A program made the position numbers and the translations under genes. Below the pieces are notes generated by a model. It was not told where the DNA came from, did no database searches, and worked only from the letters and a program-made list of their open reading frames with translations. DNA of 64,000 nucleotides from Vanessa cardui (Eukaryota > Arthropoda > Insecta > Lepidoptera > Nymphalidae): assembly GCF_905220365.1 (NCBI RefSeq), contig NC_061131.1, positions 10,019,318 to 10,083,317 of the forward strand. Direction: 5' to 3'. This document shows positions 52,401-58,640 of the stretch, piece by piece (the stretch's first letter is position 1; every line of letters starts with the position of its first letter).

Positions 52401-55400
52401 TAACTTATAACACATTGAAGCAATAATTACTATAAAAAATTATAATCACGAGTTTGTGTTCTTGATTGTTCAAGGGTTTGATAACCGGATATGACTTTGA
52501 CAATGTAACGATGCTCTTCAGCACTTATCTTTAAGGCACGATCGAGACATGTTATCCGTTCAATATCCCGCAATATAAGCTGTTTCGCTTCATAAATCTA
52601 AACAAGGAAGAGATATTATTACGGTCAAAGATGATTGTATAACAATAAAATCGTTCATCGCCCTCTTCACTACAGCATGGGTGTAGGTTTTATGACGACC
52701 GATCATACTATACATATTATCGATCATAAGCACAATGATAAGACATTTCACTAATCACCATTCCATGTGATATCAAATATCGAATACAGTACCTCTTTCT
52801 CTAGAGCGTATATGTATATTGCCTTTGGTCTAAACGTGGTTTCTAGAAAGATTAAATGAATTTATAATTCTCACCGGATCGGGGGTAACTTTTGAAACTT
52901 ATGTGAAAACAGAACTTATGTAAACTATTAACAGAATGATTGGTATCTGTTTAAAAGAAAAAAGGTTAGTGAGTCATTTTTATCATATTTATATGTCATT
53001 TATTGTCATTTTTATCATATTATCAGACCTTTTTAGGTTATTTTTTATATTTGTAATGTATGTTTGGGGTAAGGAATGTTTTATGTTTATATTTGCGAAT
53101 ACCAAACCATCTTGCAAAGTATCCATATGCTTGAATGTACTTAAATGCGCCGTGCAATAAGGATTTTTTAAATATACTCGGCTTTTTAACTTTTGAATGT
53201 TTGATAGGACTAGTATTATCGAAAATCGTATGTGCATTAACATTCTACCGTTATGAAATGTGTTTATTATAAAATGTATATTAGATAAATGAGTTTTGTA
53301 ATTTTTAAGTTATTATTGTCAATCAGATCAGCTACATAAATATCGATTGTAAACCTCTTGAATCGTGTGGCGTGTTTAGTTGATTAATAGCTTTCATTCT
53401 ATAGATATTGCAAAACATGACCGTTTCGAGAGAAATGTTCTCTGCTAAGAGTTTTCCTCTCCCCGCTTTCATTTCTAATGCTTTATCCATCACTGTTAAG
53501 ACTAATGGTGCTCAAAATTTGCAGAGACATAATAAATTGATAATAAGGTTTGCTTTGCTTTCAGCGTGCTATACATTATTTATAAGTTTTTCTTTTGTAT
53601 TGCCTGTTTTATCTGTGGACTTATGTATATTATTGTCAAACTAAATTATCATTAAAGAAATATAGAGAGATGCGTCGAGAGAGTATTACGATGTATATGT
53701 ATATATATATCACTTAAGGTGTTATTAAATTTCGGAGATGTATACAATTATTCATAGATAATATAAATTTACACCGCTCGATAAAAATAATAAAATATTT
53801 TAATCATTAATATAAGTAAAAAAACATACTGATTTTTTTTATTATGTACGTGAAATTATATTATATTTTATATTTATGTGAAATTATTCTGTAGTAATAA
53901 ACAATCAATTTTCTATACAGAATCATACTGAAAAACTTGCCATGTGTCTAGAAATATCTCATCAGCAACATTGTAGGAATGAAAGATAAGTTTCGTTTTA
54001 ATCGATTAGAAAAGAAAGACACTCTAACGAGATGAATGTCCTTTACTCGTTTAGAATCATGTCACACATACACGCACACACTGACGAACTTCAATACAAA
54101 CTTTCATACACCCTTAGGGGATGAACTAAACAACATTAACCGGCAACAAAGACATTTATGTTTTTAATTACACTGGTTGTACAATTCTCTGCTCTACATA
54201 GAAAATCCGTTAGCTAGTTTAAAATATAATATAAGTCGACGTAACAGAGAAAACTTGAATATTTTAAGATGAATTAAAGAAAAATGATATCCGGAAGACG
54301 AGAATACATTGCAAACGATCGTGGAGAAGCGAGTATTAGGTCAAGTATTCGGCACATGTTTTGCATAATGGCCTTCGATTTATAGTCATACCATCAGGTC
54401 TAGATTTAACTTCTCAACTCACTATGAATGTTAATAACTAGTTATATGAATAATGACTTTTAATAATCATATCGCTATGAATATAATTTAGTATATTTAA
54501 ATCGAGTATATTACAATTAAATATGTATATATTTTTATACAATATTGGATATTTAATTACTTAACTTAGATATGGAATTACAATTATTAAATGTTTAGAT
54601 TTAAATTGAGGGTAGTTTCTTTAGAAACTTCTAAAAGCATATATCCACTCCACCAATTAATGGTATAAGAAGACGAAATGTTAAAAGGTAGATCTAAACG
54701 TAAAACTAAAGTAAATAACCGCTAACTAAAATATCTATACATGCACGTCTGTACGTGTAATATTATTATTTAATTAATTACATTATGGTGACTTCGGGTT
54801 ATAATTATTAAATATAATATGTAATAAGCAAGTAATTTAAATTTCAAAATACCTTCACCTAGCAGTAAATATGAAAAATACGGTCTCTTAGCGATCATCA
54901 CTAGCGTGTCCTTTGTCAGGCGACCGGAAAAGGTAATTACATAGAGAAAGAACATAGATAAATATTTTTTGTCTTGCGATAATAATTGCAACTAAAAAGC
55001 TATGCGCGAAGATGAAGACATAAATTATTATTTGAAGTAAAGTTGCCTGTAACTTTAGTATACTCGGAATTCTGCGACTGTAACTGCGACGGGAATCCAG
55101 AGGCTGCATGCGAAATTATCTACATTTTCCTCGCAGTTTAAGAATTAACAGTCGTTATGGTACTAAGACACGTTCTAATAATGTCAAGTAATGTCTTCTA
55201 TTGATATTCGCACTTTTACTTTTATAAGAAATAAAATATTATTCCAATATAAACTACATATATCATAGTATCTCATATGCAGGATACACTTCCATACAGC
55301 GATGTAAAACACTCTCTTTGGTCCTCACCTCTTTCAATACTCTTCTCTCTAGACTTCTCATAATACCAACCTCTTGTAGAATTCTATACTCATTCCTAAC

Positions 55401-58400
55401 CTGAAGTTGGACTTGATTCTGGTGTCAAATCAAAAATCAAAATCAAAATAAACATTATTCAAGTAGGCTTTTACAAGCACTTTTGAATCGTAATTTTACA
55501 ATTAAGTGAAGCTACCACCGGTTCGGAAAGTAGATTCTACCGAGAATAACCGGCAAGAGAATCAGTAGTTACTCTTTTTTAACATTAAAAAAATACAAAG
55601 TCATGTTAATTAAATAAAATTGTAATTCCTTAAAAATATGTACAAAAAATATTTAAAAAGATAATGAAGTCAAATTAGAATGACAAAAATAGTGTTCATT
55701 ATAATTATTACATTTAGGTCTTATTTATAATAATTATTTATCTCACAGATAATGGAATTTTTAAAAACTGCGTCCCATTATCCGATTTGATTTTGAATGT
55801 ACGGCGTACTGTAATTCGATTAATAAAATATAGCGAATTAATATAATCGATTGTTACCGAACTATATTGATATTATTTACAGAATCAAAATGATATCAAG
55901 AAATAAGAAACAATAACTCGCTCTCGGGGAATAGAAATTACTTCCCAAATACTATGTATTTGTATATAGTTTTATTATGTTCAACAACATAATTAAGTAC
56001 AATCGATTTGACTGGTACGTATTAAATACTTTTAAATAAAGCAATGTAACAACTCTTAACTTATCTTAATTAAGCTAACGCAATTTAGTTTTCTTATCTT
56101 ATTTCACATCGAGAACCGACTCCTGAGCTGACATTTATCGAATTAACATTGAACACTTTGGATTAGTAAATTGTGAGAATTATCATTTATTTCTAAATTA
56201 TATTTACTGAACATTAATAACAGATATACTATATATACACGTGTTTGTATATTAATTAATATAATGTGATCTCAAAATGTGTTGTAGTAACAGCAATAGA
56301 ATATAGCCCTTTCTATAAATTTGTGTTTATTCTGGGTTTGAAAATATTGGAGAATATATAAGAATTCTTTCTTCTGAAATTTAGGAAGATTGCGTATTCG
56401 CTTAGCGTTAAACATGTCGACAATATGTATGTAGCATATCTAGTAATTAGTAGTTACGTTATGTCTGAGTCAGAACAAGAAAAATGAGTTATTTTTATTT
56501 ATGATTTCTTTGAGACAAAAACAATATATTAAGTAAAAATAAATATAATGCAGACCATTTTCTTACATATATTTTTTTTAATTACTGCTAAAAAGTATCG
56601 AATTGTATAATATTAAATACTTAAAAATACTTTGGGAAACTTAACTTTATTTATAATATTGTATAGAAGAACTAACAATAAATACTCAAATAATATAAAG
56701 GAATCATTATTGCATAATGTTGTTATCATATTTTCATCTATTTCGCCGATGATGGCTATTTAATCGCCCTTTATTTATGTTCTGGATGATCCAGGAAACT
56801 CATTTCTCAAAGTTGTCAGTCTGTTGTCTTAACAAAAAGGTAACCTGAAGAGATTATGCTTTTAAATGGTGTGAAAATCCACGAGAAATATCTACGACAT
56901 TTTATAATCCGAATAGTCTTATCTAGAGGTGTTGTAAAACTACAAAAGAGTTTATTTTATTTATTTCAAGTTTCATTCTTTGCAATTGTGGTTAATATAC
57001 ATTATATATTTGTTATAGTTAAAATTAACTTGTTTTATAACGGTTGTAATATACTCCAACAAATATCGTTCTAATTTTTAAAATGTCGTTATTAACTTGT
57101 ACTATTTTAAAATAACAATATAAAAATACACGTCAAATAATCGTTTTTGTTTTTCAAATTAATCCGATTATTAATTAATGTAATCGATTGTTTTAATATT
57201 AATTTCAGTTGAGGCACTGGGCGAAGGCACTGCAAATGGGATCAAAACGTTTTGTACCGTTGTACCCGTAATTACGCTGGCATACTGATCCTTTAAACCG
57301 TAACAGGTCTATACAAAGTATTGATGTTTAACGACAGAGTAATCCGTGAGTGAGTTGTGCCGACTCAAATGTACATGGACAGATTTATCGTATAAAACAA
57401 TATATAAAAATCGATAACAATATTTCTACTAAACCTCATTAATTTTACGAATCAAACTTTTTTACAAAATAAATAAATGTGAAGCTGCGTTCGCGCGAAA
57501 AACACGCTTTACTGCACTAGCCTAGCGCTAGCCTAGAGCGATTAAGAGAGGTGACGTCACACAACTCCGTTGACCTAACAAAGTTAATTAGACAAAGCGT
57601 AACTTAAAACTTTATAACATTTTAAACATATTTTGTATTTCATAAAGCTTTGCTTAAACTCTTTAGAATGTGAATTTAAAATTCTTTCAAATTAACAACT
57701 AGAGCTGTCAGAAACTGAAGACAGACACAAGGACTAAACATTTCACAATCACGAGTTATTTTTATTTCATTTTGTCATAAACTTTATATAAAGATTACTT
57801 TAAATGTATGAAACGGTTTTGTTGCGCAATAAAACACGGTCCACTTGCTACAGTTTTATAGAAATGATATTATACGAATGATATCAAAGACGACCGCAGT
57901 TTCCCCTCTGTTCGGAAGATTTATAGAATGGGATTCAAAATACATAACGAGAGACAGCGCGGCGCCTTGCGAGAATGGAGATATGAGGACGCGCGAAGAC
58001 GACACTTACTGAATATTCCCTCTTCAAAGCTTTTATAAGATTTGAGTAATGCCGCTTTGTTTTGCAGAAAATGGGTCGGTAGTCGTGATTTGTGTCTATT
58101 TAAATTCCAAATGCGGCGCGCAAGTGCAACCAAGTATGCATTCGCAATGCACCCTCGGCTGTCGATTTGGGTCAGCGGGATTACACGACAAACAATGGAA
58201 AACAGAGTATGTTTACATTGGCTCTTATAGACTTACGACATCGATGAGCTGACTGAGTTTGAGCTTAATGCAGACGCGAAGGACGTCGGTGGTGTTGACG
58301 ACGGGGCGCACGAGTTTGTTGTAGTTAGAGAGAAGGTCGTCGTAGAGCCGCTTGGCGTCGGGGTTGCCGGCGGCGACGGCGCGCACCAGGCAGCAGGCCG

Positions 58401-58425
58401 CCAGCCACCAGACGAGCGCGGCCAT
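2936..58425 (-). CDS. nAChRalpha4: Nicotinic acetylcholine receptor alpha subunit, probably alpha4 (whole gene, split over 11 exons)
   Basis: This subunit of a pentameric acetylcholine-gated cation channel sits in the neuronal plasma membrane. The joined exons (58237-58425, 36389-36543, 32266-32446 or 32031-32211, 29651-29766, 20073-20241, 18224-18360, 13048-13194, 8773-8967, 7723-7936, 2936-3130) encode 565 residues, and all phases agree. Seen: signal peptide (about 1-20), Cys-loop cysteines 148 and 162 with 13 residues between, loop B WTYDG around 169, the vicinal pair YTCC (221-222) that defines alpha subunits, TM1-TM3 (about 230-335), a modest cytoplasmic loop, and TM4 (about 515-540). 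The alpha4 call is inferred from the duplicated exon 4, which is known in fly and bee alpha4, and from the TM2-TM3 wording. Another alpha1-4 group member is the alternative. Insect nAChRs are targets of neonicotinoids. Confidence 0.9.
3222..3365 (+). CDS. Short open frame of unknown origin, opposite strand to nAChR
   Basis: A 47-codon frame starts at GGGCCATGT, a fair start context, and reads MSSKKKTSLKSSEDLLMFSK, then NIKYKTPICFKV and ESKKDMATVSPDVQN before TAA. Its base composition is less AT-rich than the surrounding intron and the residue mix looks protein-like (basic N-terminus, Ser-rich). No splice site or family is recognised. It could be a retrocopy fragment or chance. Confidence 0.2.
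   Translation: MSSKKKTSLKSSEDLLMFSKNIKYKTPICFKVESKKDMATVSPDVQN
4450..4700 (+). mobile_element. Second Helitron 5' end (different subfamily)
   Basis: TCTATATATATAAAAATAAG at 4450 follows an A and leads into a GGCATTTTTCTATGTCAC sequence unlike the element that starts at 4148. The later AACGGGTTCACCTATCCAAA and AATCGGTCGAGTGG wording is typical of lepidopteran Helitron 5' regions. Which of the two ends belongs to the Rep frame cannot be settled by eye. Confidence 0.5.
4833..5563 (+). pseudogene. Helitron Rep (Helitron_like_N / HUH endonuclease) fragment, frameshifted
   Basis: Frame 1 (4833 to about 5117) reads KIETECLNFNRFNQAKLRSE and GRLTLLPSSFIGCP, then HMNEYAQDAISYVRK. The homology then moves to another frame (to 5563): GRPDL, RARVFRQKLKALMDLIVE, YSIEWQKRRFPHAH, KITPGQIYNVIIAEIP and NIIHGPCGEL. 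PHAH is the HUH metal-binding motif of the Rep nickase. One frameshift separates the halves, and the helicase domain is missing after GPCGEL. It is a dead fragment of the transposition protein and explains the two overlapping open frames here. Confidence 0.85.
5868..6091 (+). mobile_element. RTE-type LINE 3' fragment (end of the reverse-transcriptase ORF)
   Basis: The plus frame reads CAGHICRKTDNRWGKSVLEW, RPRLDKRSVGHPRARWSDDL, RKTAGRSWMRVA, then an in-frame TAA, then ERSQWRAMEKPMSKMG. This is the C-terminal wording of lepidopteran RTE-like ORF2 proteins (GR..ARW.DDL...AG..WMR.A.DR..W). It ends in the simple repeat TGATTGATTGATTG typical of RTE 3' ends. Broken by a stop and strongly 5'-truncated; it lies inside the Helitron span. 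Confidence 0.8.
7723..7936 (-). CDS. nAChRalpha4: nAChR exon 10, cytoplasmic loop and pre-TM4 helix
   Basis: Residues 430-501: LGESNRFGGSCVVHG, an acidic and proline-rich stretch EEEALSPVPEPPPGF, then CPPEVHRTCFCVRFIAEHTR and MLEDSTK. The RFIAEHT segment is the conserved MA helix before TM4 in insect nAChRs. Acceptor TTGCAG, donor GTACGA after AAG, phase 0, reading straight into VKEDWKYVAM of the last exon. The VHRTCFCVRF wording is Cys-rich compared with most subunits. Confidence 0.9.
7937..8772 (-). other. nAChR intron 9 (836 bp)
   Basis: Between exons 9 and 10. AT-rich with no repeat family recognised; a slightly GC-richer stretch lies near 8360-8420. Nothing else is supported. Confidence 0.8.
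8773..8967 (-). CDS. nAChRalpha4: nAChR exon 9, variable cytoplasmic loop
   Basis: Residues 365-430. The frame set by exon 8 reads SRFTTCGVVVRCGGAARPLYP, then AAADDDCCAPGAWPPPAAP, RTPSKEDLTHTTY and VQSG. The loop is poorly conserved between subunits, so recognition rests on the phases: acceptor TTGGTACAG matches exon 8, and the donor at 8772 leaves GG, which exon 10 completes. The donor GTCAGT is atypical at +3. Five cysteines and GC-rich codons are unusual. TPSKED could be a kinase site (inference). Confidence 0.75.
10824..10856. repeat. Perfect 12-bp inverted repeat with 9-base loop
   Basis: TGTCTGGCCCTC (10824-10835) and GAGGGCCAGACA (10845-10856) are exact reverse complements around AAGACGGCA. 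GC-rich arms in AT-rich intron 8. Confidence 0.9.
11911..12038 (-). mobile_element. tRNA-derived SINE, internally deleted copy
   Basis: It has the 3' tail (AACAGCCTGTAAATTACCCA) and the tRNA-like head (box B complement GGGTTTGAACCC, box A region complement CCACTGGGCTATCTCAGC) of the main SINE family in this window, but the central about 170 bases are missing. Confidence 0.8.
13048..13194 (-). CDS. nAChRalpha4: nAChR exon 8, end of TM3 and start of cytoplasmic loop
   Basis: Residues 316-365: ICVTVVVLNVHFRSPQTH completes TM3, then RMAPWVKRVFIHILPRLLFM and KRPQYKFDTTR begin the TM3-TM4 loop. The amphipathic basic stretch WVKRVFIHILPRLL is typical of the MX helix of nAChRs. Acceptor TTACAG, donor GTAAGA, phases 2 in and 2 out, fitting both neighbours. 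Confidence 0.95.
15165..15203. repeat. Two adjacent palindromes sharing CTTAGTT/AACTAAG
   Basis: CTTAGTTAACTAAG (15165-15178) and AACTAAGCTAGCTTAGTT (15186-15203) are each perfect self-complementary palindromes, 7 bases apart, giving four copies of one heptamer in alternating orientation. Confidence 0.85.
16323..16399. repeat. (TA)n microsatellite, about 77 bp, uninterrupted
   Basis: Pure AT/TA dinucleotide repeat of about 38 units in intron 7. Length is likely polymorphic and prone to assembly error. Confidence 0.97.
17677..17707. repeat. Perfect 12-bp inverted repeat with 7-base loop
   Basis: TTCTGGCATTAA (17677-17688) and TTAATGCCAGAA (17696-17707) are exact reverse complements around TGAAAGT. 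Confidence 0.9.
17824..18109 (+). repeat. Dispersed repeat B, fullest copy
   Basis: It contains GGGCTTTGTGCAAGCCCGTC, the Cys-free non-coding stretch CAATACTCAGTATTGTTGTG, GGACACAACATCTTAGCTCC and GATGTAAGGAATGGTTAATA, ending CCACTTATCGTCAGGTGGC. Related partial copies lie at 22395-22519 (+), 36900-37094 (+), 39052-39165 (-), 39672-39890 (-), 51527-51606 (-), 57268-57365 (-) and 63475-63560 (+). Common in Lepidoptera; it may be the 3' region of a non-LTR element, but the family is not certain. Confidence 0.65.
18224..18360 (-). CDS. nAChRalpha4: nAChR exon 7, TM2 pore helix and start of TM3
   Basis: Residues 271-316: VTLSISILISLHVFFLL is the pore-lining helix, then VVEIIPPTSLVVPLLGK and the first half of TM3 (YLIFAMILVSIS). 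The Glu of the preceding SGEK together with the TM2 sequence indicates a cation-selective pore. The acceptor is TGAAAG, with an oligo-T tract about 30 bases upstream; the donor is GTAAGC. It ends two bases into a Ser codon that exon 8 completes. Confidence 0.95.
18361..20072 (-). other. nAChR intron 6 (1.7 kb)
   Basis: Between exons 6 and 7. AT-rich, with no repeat or gene recognised. Confidence 0.8.
20073..20241 (-). CDS. nAChRalpha4: nAChR exon 6, loop C vicinal cysteines and TM1
   Basis: Residues 214-270: NEKFYTCCDEPYLDITF, NITMRRKTLFYTVN, then TM1 (IIIPCMGISFLTVLTFYL) and PSDSGEK. The adjacent cysteines at 221-222 mark it as an alpha subunit that carries the principal face of the agonist site. 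NITM is an N-glycosylation sequon. Acceptor ATGCAG, consensus donor GTAAGT after GAAAAG. Confidence 0.96.
20673..20968 (+). mobile_element. tRNA-derived SINE, full length, with target-site duplication
   Basis: The tRNA-like head has box A TGGCCCAGTGG (20683-20693) and box B GGTTCAAACCC (20726-20736). The body runs through CTCGTGCTCAGCGGTGAAGG and CCACATGTGTATTCCACCAA to the tail GGGAATTTACAGGCTGTTGT. An 11-bp duplication ATTGTTAGTTA flanks it (20662-20672 and 20969-20979), so insertion is fairly recent. Resembles Metulj-type SINEs of nymphalids (from memory). Confidence 0.92.
23866..24013 (+). repeat. Dispersed repeat C copy, with (CTCAAA)n start
   Basis: Begins with four CTCAAA units, then ATATCTTTATTCAA, ACTACCACCGGTTCGGAAAG and GAAGAACCGGCGAAAGAAAC. 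Other copies: 24293-24420 (-), 41655-41715 (+, degraded), 44988-45058 (-), 50266-50345 (+) and 55422-55612 (+). The ACCACCGGTTCGGAAAG core is widespread in Lepidoptera; the element class is not identified here. Confidence 0.7.
27921..28119 (+). repeat. Dispersed repeat D copy
   Basis: Starts ACTAACGACCCGCCCCGGCT and ends TTTATTTTATACTATGTAAT, with a CTCTCGAATCACTCTATCTA middle. Related copies at 50003-50238 (+), 20395-20496 (+, 3' part) and 23160-23390 (-). Common in Lepidoptera; family not identified. Confidence 0.65.
29054..29365 (-). mobile_element. tRNA-derived SINE, full length, with target-site duplication
   Basis: Same family as the copy at 20673, in reverse orientation, with a tail of repeated AAC units (GTT on the element strand). 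A 12-bp duplication ATTATTTGCACA flanks it (29042-29053 and 29366-29377). Boxes A and B are intact. It explains the minus frame at 29043-29240. Confidence 0.92.
29651..29766 (-). CDS. nAChRalpha4: nAChR exon 5, extracellular beta-strand region after loop B
   Basis: Residues 176-214: VDLRHMDEQAGSNVV, SVGVDLSEFYMSVEW, DILEVPAVR. The acceptor is GTACAG before GTGGAC. It ends AG of the Arg codon at a donor GTTTGT, which is weaker than the other donors in the gene. The phase (0 in, 2 out) fits exon 4 or 4' upstream and exon 6 downstream. VEWDILEVPA is a strongly conserved insect nAChR segment. Confidence 0.95.
29767..32030 (-). other. nAChR intron 4 (2.3 kb after exon 4')
   Basis: Between exon 4' and exon 5. 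The half next to exon 4' is GC- and CpG-rich (see 30690-31860); the rest (29767-30600) is plain AT-rich sequence. Confidence 0.85.
30690..31860. promoter_or_regulatory. GC/CpG-rich intronic island with possible plus-strand promoter
   Basis: About 1.2 kb with many CpGs, including a two-unit imperfect tandem repeat built on GTGTCGCG and GAAGCCGCG (30736-30803) and a GCGGCTAGCG-rich block (31795-31860). At 31488-31493 TCAGTC matches the arthropod initiator, with GATAAAA about 24 bases upstream, slightly short for a TATA box. No long convincing coding frame is seen on either strand. It may be an alternative promoter, a noncoding RNA start, or a splicing-control region for exons 4/4'. Purely inferential. 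Confidence 0.3.
32031..32211 (-). CDS. nAChRalpha4: nAChR exon 4' (alternative of exon 4), Cys-loop and loop B
   Basis: A second 181-bp exon with the same phases as exon 4: ADGNYEVTLMTKATVYHN, VVWQPPAVYKSSCSID, EFFPYDVQTC, GSWTYDGFK. It matches exon 4 at 47 of 60 residues; both cysteines and the loop B Trp are kept. Changes include E to S after the first Cys, E to V before QTC and F to L before GSW. Acceptor CCGCAG, donor GTGACG. Third positions are richer in G and C than in exon 4. In fly alpha4 the equivalent exon choice affects subunit assembly (established); the same is only inferred here. Confidence 0.95.
32212..32265 (-). other. 54-nt spacer between exons 4 and 4'
   Basis: Starts GTAATTTACC and ends TTTGTCCGCAG. 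A branch-site-like CTCAC puts the candidate A 34 nt from the donor and 19 nt before the AG, tight for joining exon 4 directly to exon 4'. Confidence 0.8.
32266..32446 (-). CDS. nAChRalpha4: nAChR exon 4 (alternative of exon 4'), Cys-loop and loop B
   Basis: Residues 115-175. One base completes the Asn codon, then ADGNFEVTLATKATIYH, VEWKPPAIYKSSCEID, EYFPFDEQTC and GSWTYDGFK follow. It holds both Cys-loop cysteines (148, 162) and the loop B Trp (169). Acceptor TTGCAG, donor GTAATT, phase 2 in and 0 out. Exon 4' lies 54 bp downstream with the same length and phases. This copy is closer to the general alpha-subunit sequence (EIDVEYFPFDEQTC), so it is probably the standard form. Confidence 0.95.
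33226..33505 (-). CDS. Probable nested two-exon gene for a small secreted peptide, function unknown
   Basis: Exon 2 (33226-33384) is strong: a pyrimidine-rich acceptor ending TTTTTAG, then 52 codons open to TGA reading VKSDPTFVDGISLIFD, RIKSGISKLISDVKDDLG and DVLNCTLKAVDVLIRAND. Upstream, ATG at 33505 opens a hydrophobic signal-like MKIILALLMSYTL. Exon 1 can join in phase 0 through a weak donor GTTTAA at 33466 (65 residues, intron 82 bp). The better-looking donor GTAAAT at 33457 would include an in-frame TAA at codon 15, so the gene may instead be a fresh pseudogene. A TATAAG lies at 33553-33558. The pattern (signal, acidic amphipathic core, single Cys) suggests a secreted helical peptide; no family is recognised. 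It lies in the intron between exon 2/3 and exon 4, on the same strand as the host gene. Confidence 0.5.
35515..35670 (+). mobile_element. Degraded SINE copy (3' part)
   Basis: Decayed matches to the SINE body (GATCGTGAGGTAACCTCAAT) and tail (AGGAGAGGATGCCTTAGCCC, GGGACATTTGCAGGTTGTTA). No tRNA head remains. Confidence 0.65.
36389..36543 (-). CDS. nAChRalpha4: nAChR exon 2/3 (fused), loop D and loop A region
   Basis: Residues 64-115: NLKNQIMTTNLWVEQ, then SWYDYKLRWEP, then HIWRPDIVLYNN. The acceptor is TTTCAG at 36549-36544 and the donor GTGAGG, ending two bases into the last Asn codon. Its 155 bp equals 45 + 110, the sizes of the usually separate exons 2 and 3 of insect nAChR genes (from memory), and there is no intron at the VEQ/SWYDY junction. 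The Trp-rich stretch is loop D of the complementary face; the IWRPDIVLYNN end is loop A of the agonist site. Confidence 0.95.
36753..36787. repeat. Perfect 16-bp hairpin with 3-base loop
   Basis: ACCGAGCAAATCAGGT (36753-36768), loop TCC, then the exact complement ACCTGATTTGCTCGGT (36772-36787). Two further G-U pairs could extend the RNA stem. It lies 210 bp upstream of the exon 2/3 acceptor on the gene strand. Confidence 0.95.
41379..42322. repeat. 24-bp direct repeats flanking about 0.9 kb
   Basis: The identical 24 bases starting ATTATATGTCACCTTCTAAA occur at 41379-41402 and 42299-42322. The second continues to complete a CACCTTCTAAAGAAGGTG palindrome; the first does not. The segment between holds a worn repeat C and a tRNA-derived SINE. 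Confidence 0.85.
42002..42245 (+). mobile_element. Second tRNA-derived SINE family
   Basis: The head has a perfect box B GGTTCGATTCC (42068-42078) in GAGGTCCCGGGTTCGATTCC, followed by ATTAGTTTTCTATGTTGTGT, ACACACGTGCTTTAGCTATT and GGATCAGAGTAATGTATGTG. The D-arm side is worn. Sequence and order match a SINE seen across Lepidoptera, distinct from the main family here. It is not a working tRNA gene: no cloverleaf closes. Confidence 0.75.
42525..43269. mobile_element. Terminal-inverted-repeat MITE carrying a nested SINE
   Basis: About 75-bp inverted ends: TTGGTAATTCGGAGTATTCC with GTTAGGAGGTGAT and ATTTGCAATAATTTTAA on the left, and their complements (ATTACCAA, CACCTCCTAACGGGAATAAG) on the right. 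TA flanks both ends (42523-42524 and 43270-43271), suggesting a Tc1/mariner-type target. Without the SINE the element would be about 420 bp. Confidence 0.85.
42706..43021 (-). mobile_element. tRNA-derived SINE inserted in the MITE
   Basis: Full-length reverse copy of the main SINE family, with boxes A and B intact. An 11-bp duplication TGGACCGATAA flanks it (42695-42705 and 43022-43032), showing insertion into an already present MITE. Confidence 0.9.
47194..47440 (-). mobile_element. Old SINE copy lacking box B
   Basis: Diverged matches to the SINE tail (AACAGCCTGTAAATATTCCA), body (ACATACAGGTTTCCTCACGA) and head (TGCTCTAACCACTGAGCCAC). The GGGTTTGAACCC segment with box B is deleted. Confidence 0.8.
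48030..48330 (-). mobile_element. Degraded RTE-type reverse-transcriptase fragment
   Basis: The minus strand reads KNGVRFSDDIIIIAESL, then a stop, then EARMLRSLSALEQAQGH. FSDDIIIIAES fits the RT catalytic box (F.DDI...AES) of RTE-like LINEs. Frames are broken upstream and downstream, and the outer limits are uncertain. Confidence 0.6.
50003..50238 (+). repeat. Dispersed repeat D copy
   Basis: Starts ACTAGCGACCCGCCCCGTCT, then CTTCTCGAATCACTCTATTT, ending GACTTTGTTTTATACTATAT. Same family as 27921-28119. Confidence 0.65.
51198..51215 (+). repeat. A18 tract, possible retroposon tail
   Basis: Eighteen consecutive A follow a TGAT stop context after a 70-codon plus frame (50984-51196) that has no recognised content. 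It could be the tail of a 5'-truncated retroposon; no target-site duplication was found by eye. Confidence 0.3.
51755..51950. mobile_element. 196-bp MITE with TA target-site duplication
   Basis: Inverted ends: CAGTCGGGGGTAGAAAAGGT and, on the other strand, CAGCCAGAGTAAGAAAACCT, both running to TCGTCA. TA flanks both ends. A related copy in reverse orientation lies at 60745-60944. No coding capacity. Confidence 0.85.
55422..55612 (+). repeat. Dispersed repeat C copy
   Basis: Reads TTCAAGTAGGCTTTTACAAG, AGCTACCACCGGTTCGGAAA, TAACCGGCAAGAGAATCAGT. It is the fullest second copy of the repeat at 23866. Confidence 0.7.
58237..58425 (-). CDS. nAChRalpha4: nAChR exon 1 coding part: signal peptide and mature N-terminus
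   Basis: Residues 1-63. The start MAALVWWLAACC gives a hydrophobic signal peptide ending near AVAAG, just before the conserved mature start NPDAKRLYDDLL. A longer frame reaches back to 58512 but has only a GTG there. The ATG at 58425 is in frame, has G at +4 and begins exactly at the signal peptide, so it is chosen. NTTD (about 44-47) is an N-glycosylation sequon. The exon ends SQLIDV followed by a consensus donor GTAAGT at 58236-58231, phase 0. Confidence 0.93.
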
Positions 58426-58445
58426 CAGCTCACGGGCTCGGGCAT
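58425..58445 (-). CDS. Six-codon upstream ORF whose stop overlaps the nAChR start codon
   Basis: In the 5' leader, ATG CCC GAG CCC GTG AGC TGA (MPEPVS) ends at TGATG: the A of the uORF stop is the A of the receptor ATG. If transcribed, ribosomes ending the uORF would stop on the main start, which could damp or gate translation. The sequence is certain; use as a uORF depends on the transcription start lying upstream. Confidence 0.45.
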   Translation of the reverse strand: MPEPVS

Positions 58446-58640
58446 CGTTACGTAAGGCCGCGGAGGCAGCGGGTGGCCCGGGCGCGGCGCGGTACCGACT
58501 GCCGGTCGACACGCCTCACGCCCCGCGACCTCTCCGCCCGCCCTCGCCTCCTCACCACTCGCTCCCTGTCACAGAATCGTAGCGTCCTCCGCTCTAAACT
58601 CTTTGCTATTTTGATCAGGTTCCTTGTAATTCTTACTAAG
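58426..58640 (-). promoter_or_regulatory. GC-rich 5' leader and probable core promoter region of the nAChR gene
   Basis: About 200 bases immediately upstream of the receptor start are markedly GC- and CpG-rich, against AT-rich flanks. This is usual for 5' UTR or promoter sequence of insect neuronal genes. No TATA box at a convincing distance is seen, and no transcription start can be fixed from sequence alone. No intron boundary is evident between this stretch and the ATG. Confidence 0.5.

Larger units (their letters stand above)
36544..58236 (-). other. nAChR intron 1 (21.7 kb)
   Basis: Between the signal-peptide exon and exon 2/3. Contains repeats B, C and D, three SINE copies of two families, a TIR MITE carrying a SINE, a second MITE and an RTE fragment, listed separately. 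No other exon is recognised. 37100-39000, 43500-44950, 45060-47190, 52000-55400 and 55620-57260 show only AT-rich sequence. Large first introns often carry enhancers, but none can be named. Confidence 0.8.

Noticed and set aside
58426..58512. Longer N-terminal extension of the receptor starting at 58512
   Set aside because: That codon is GTG, and the signal peptide begins exactly at the ATG at 58425.
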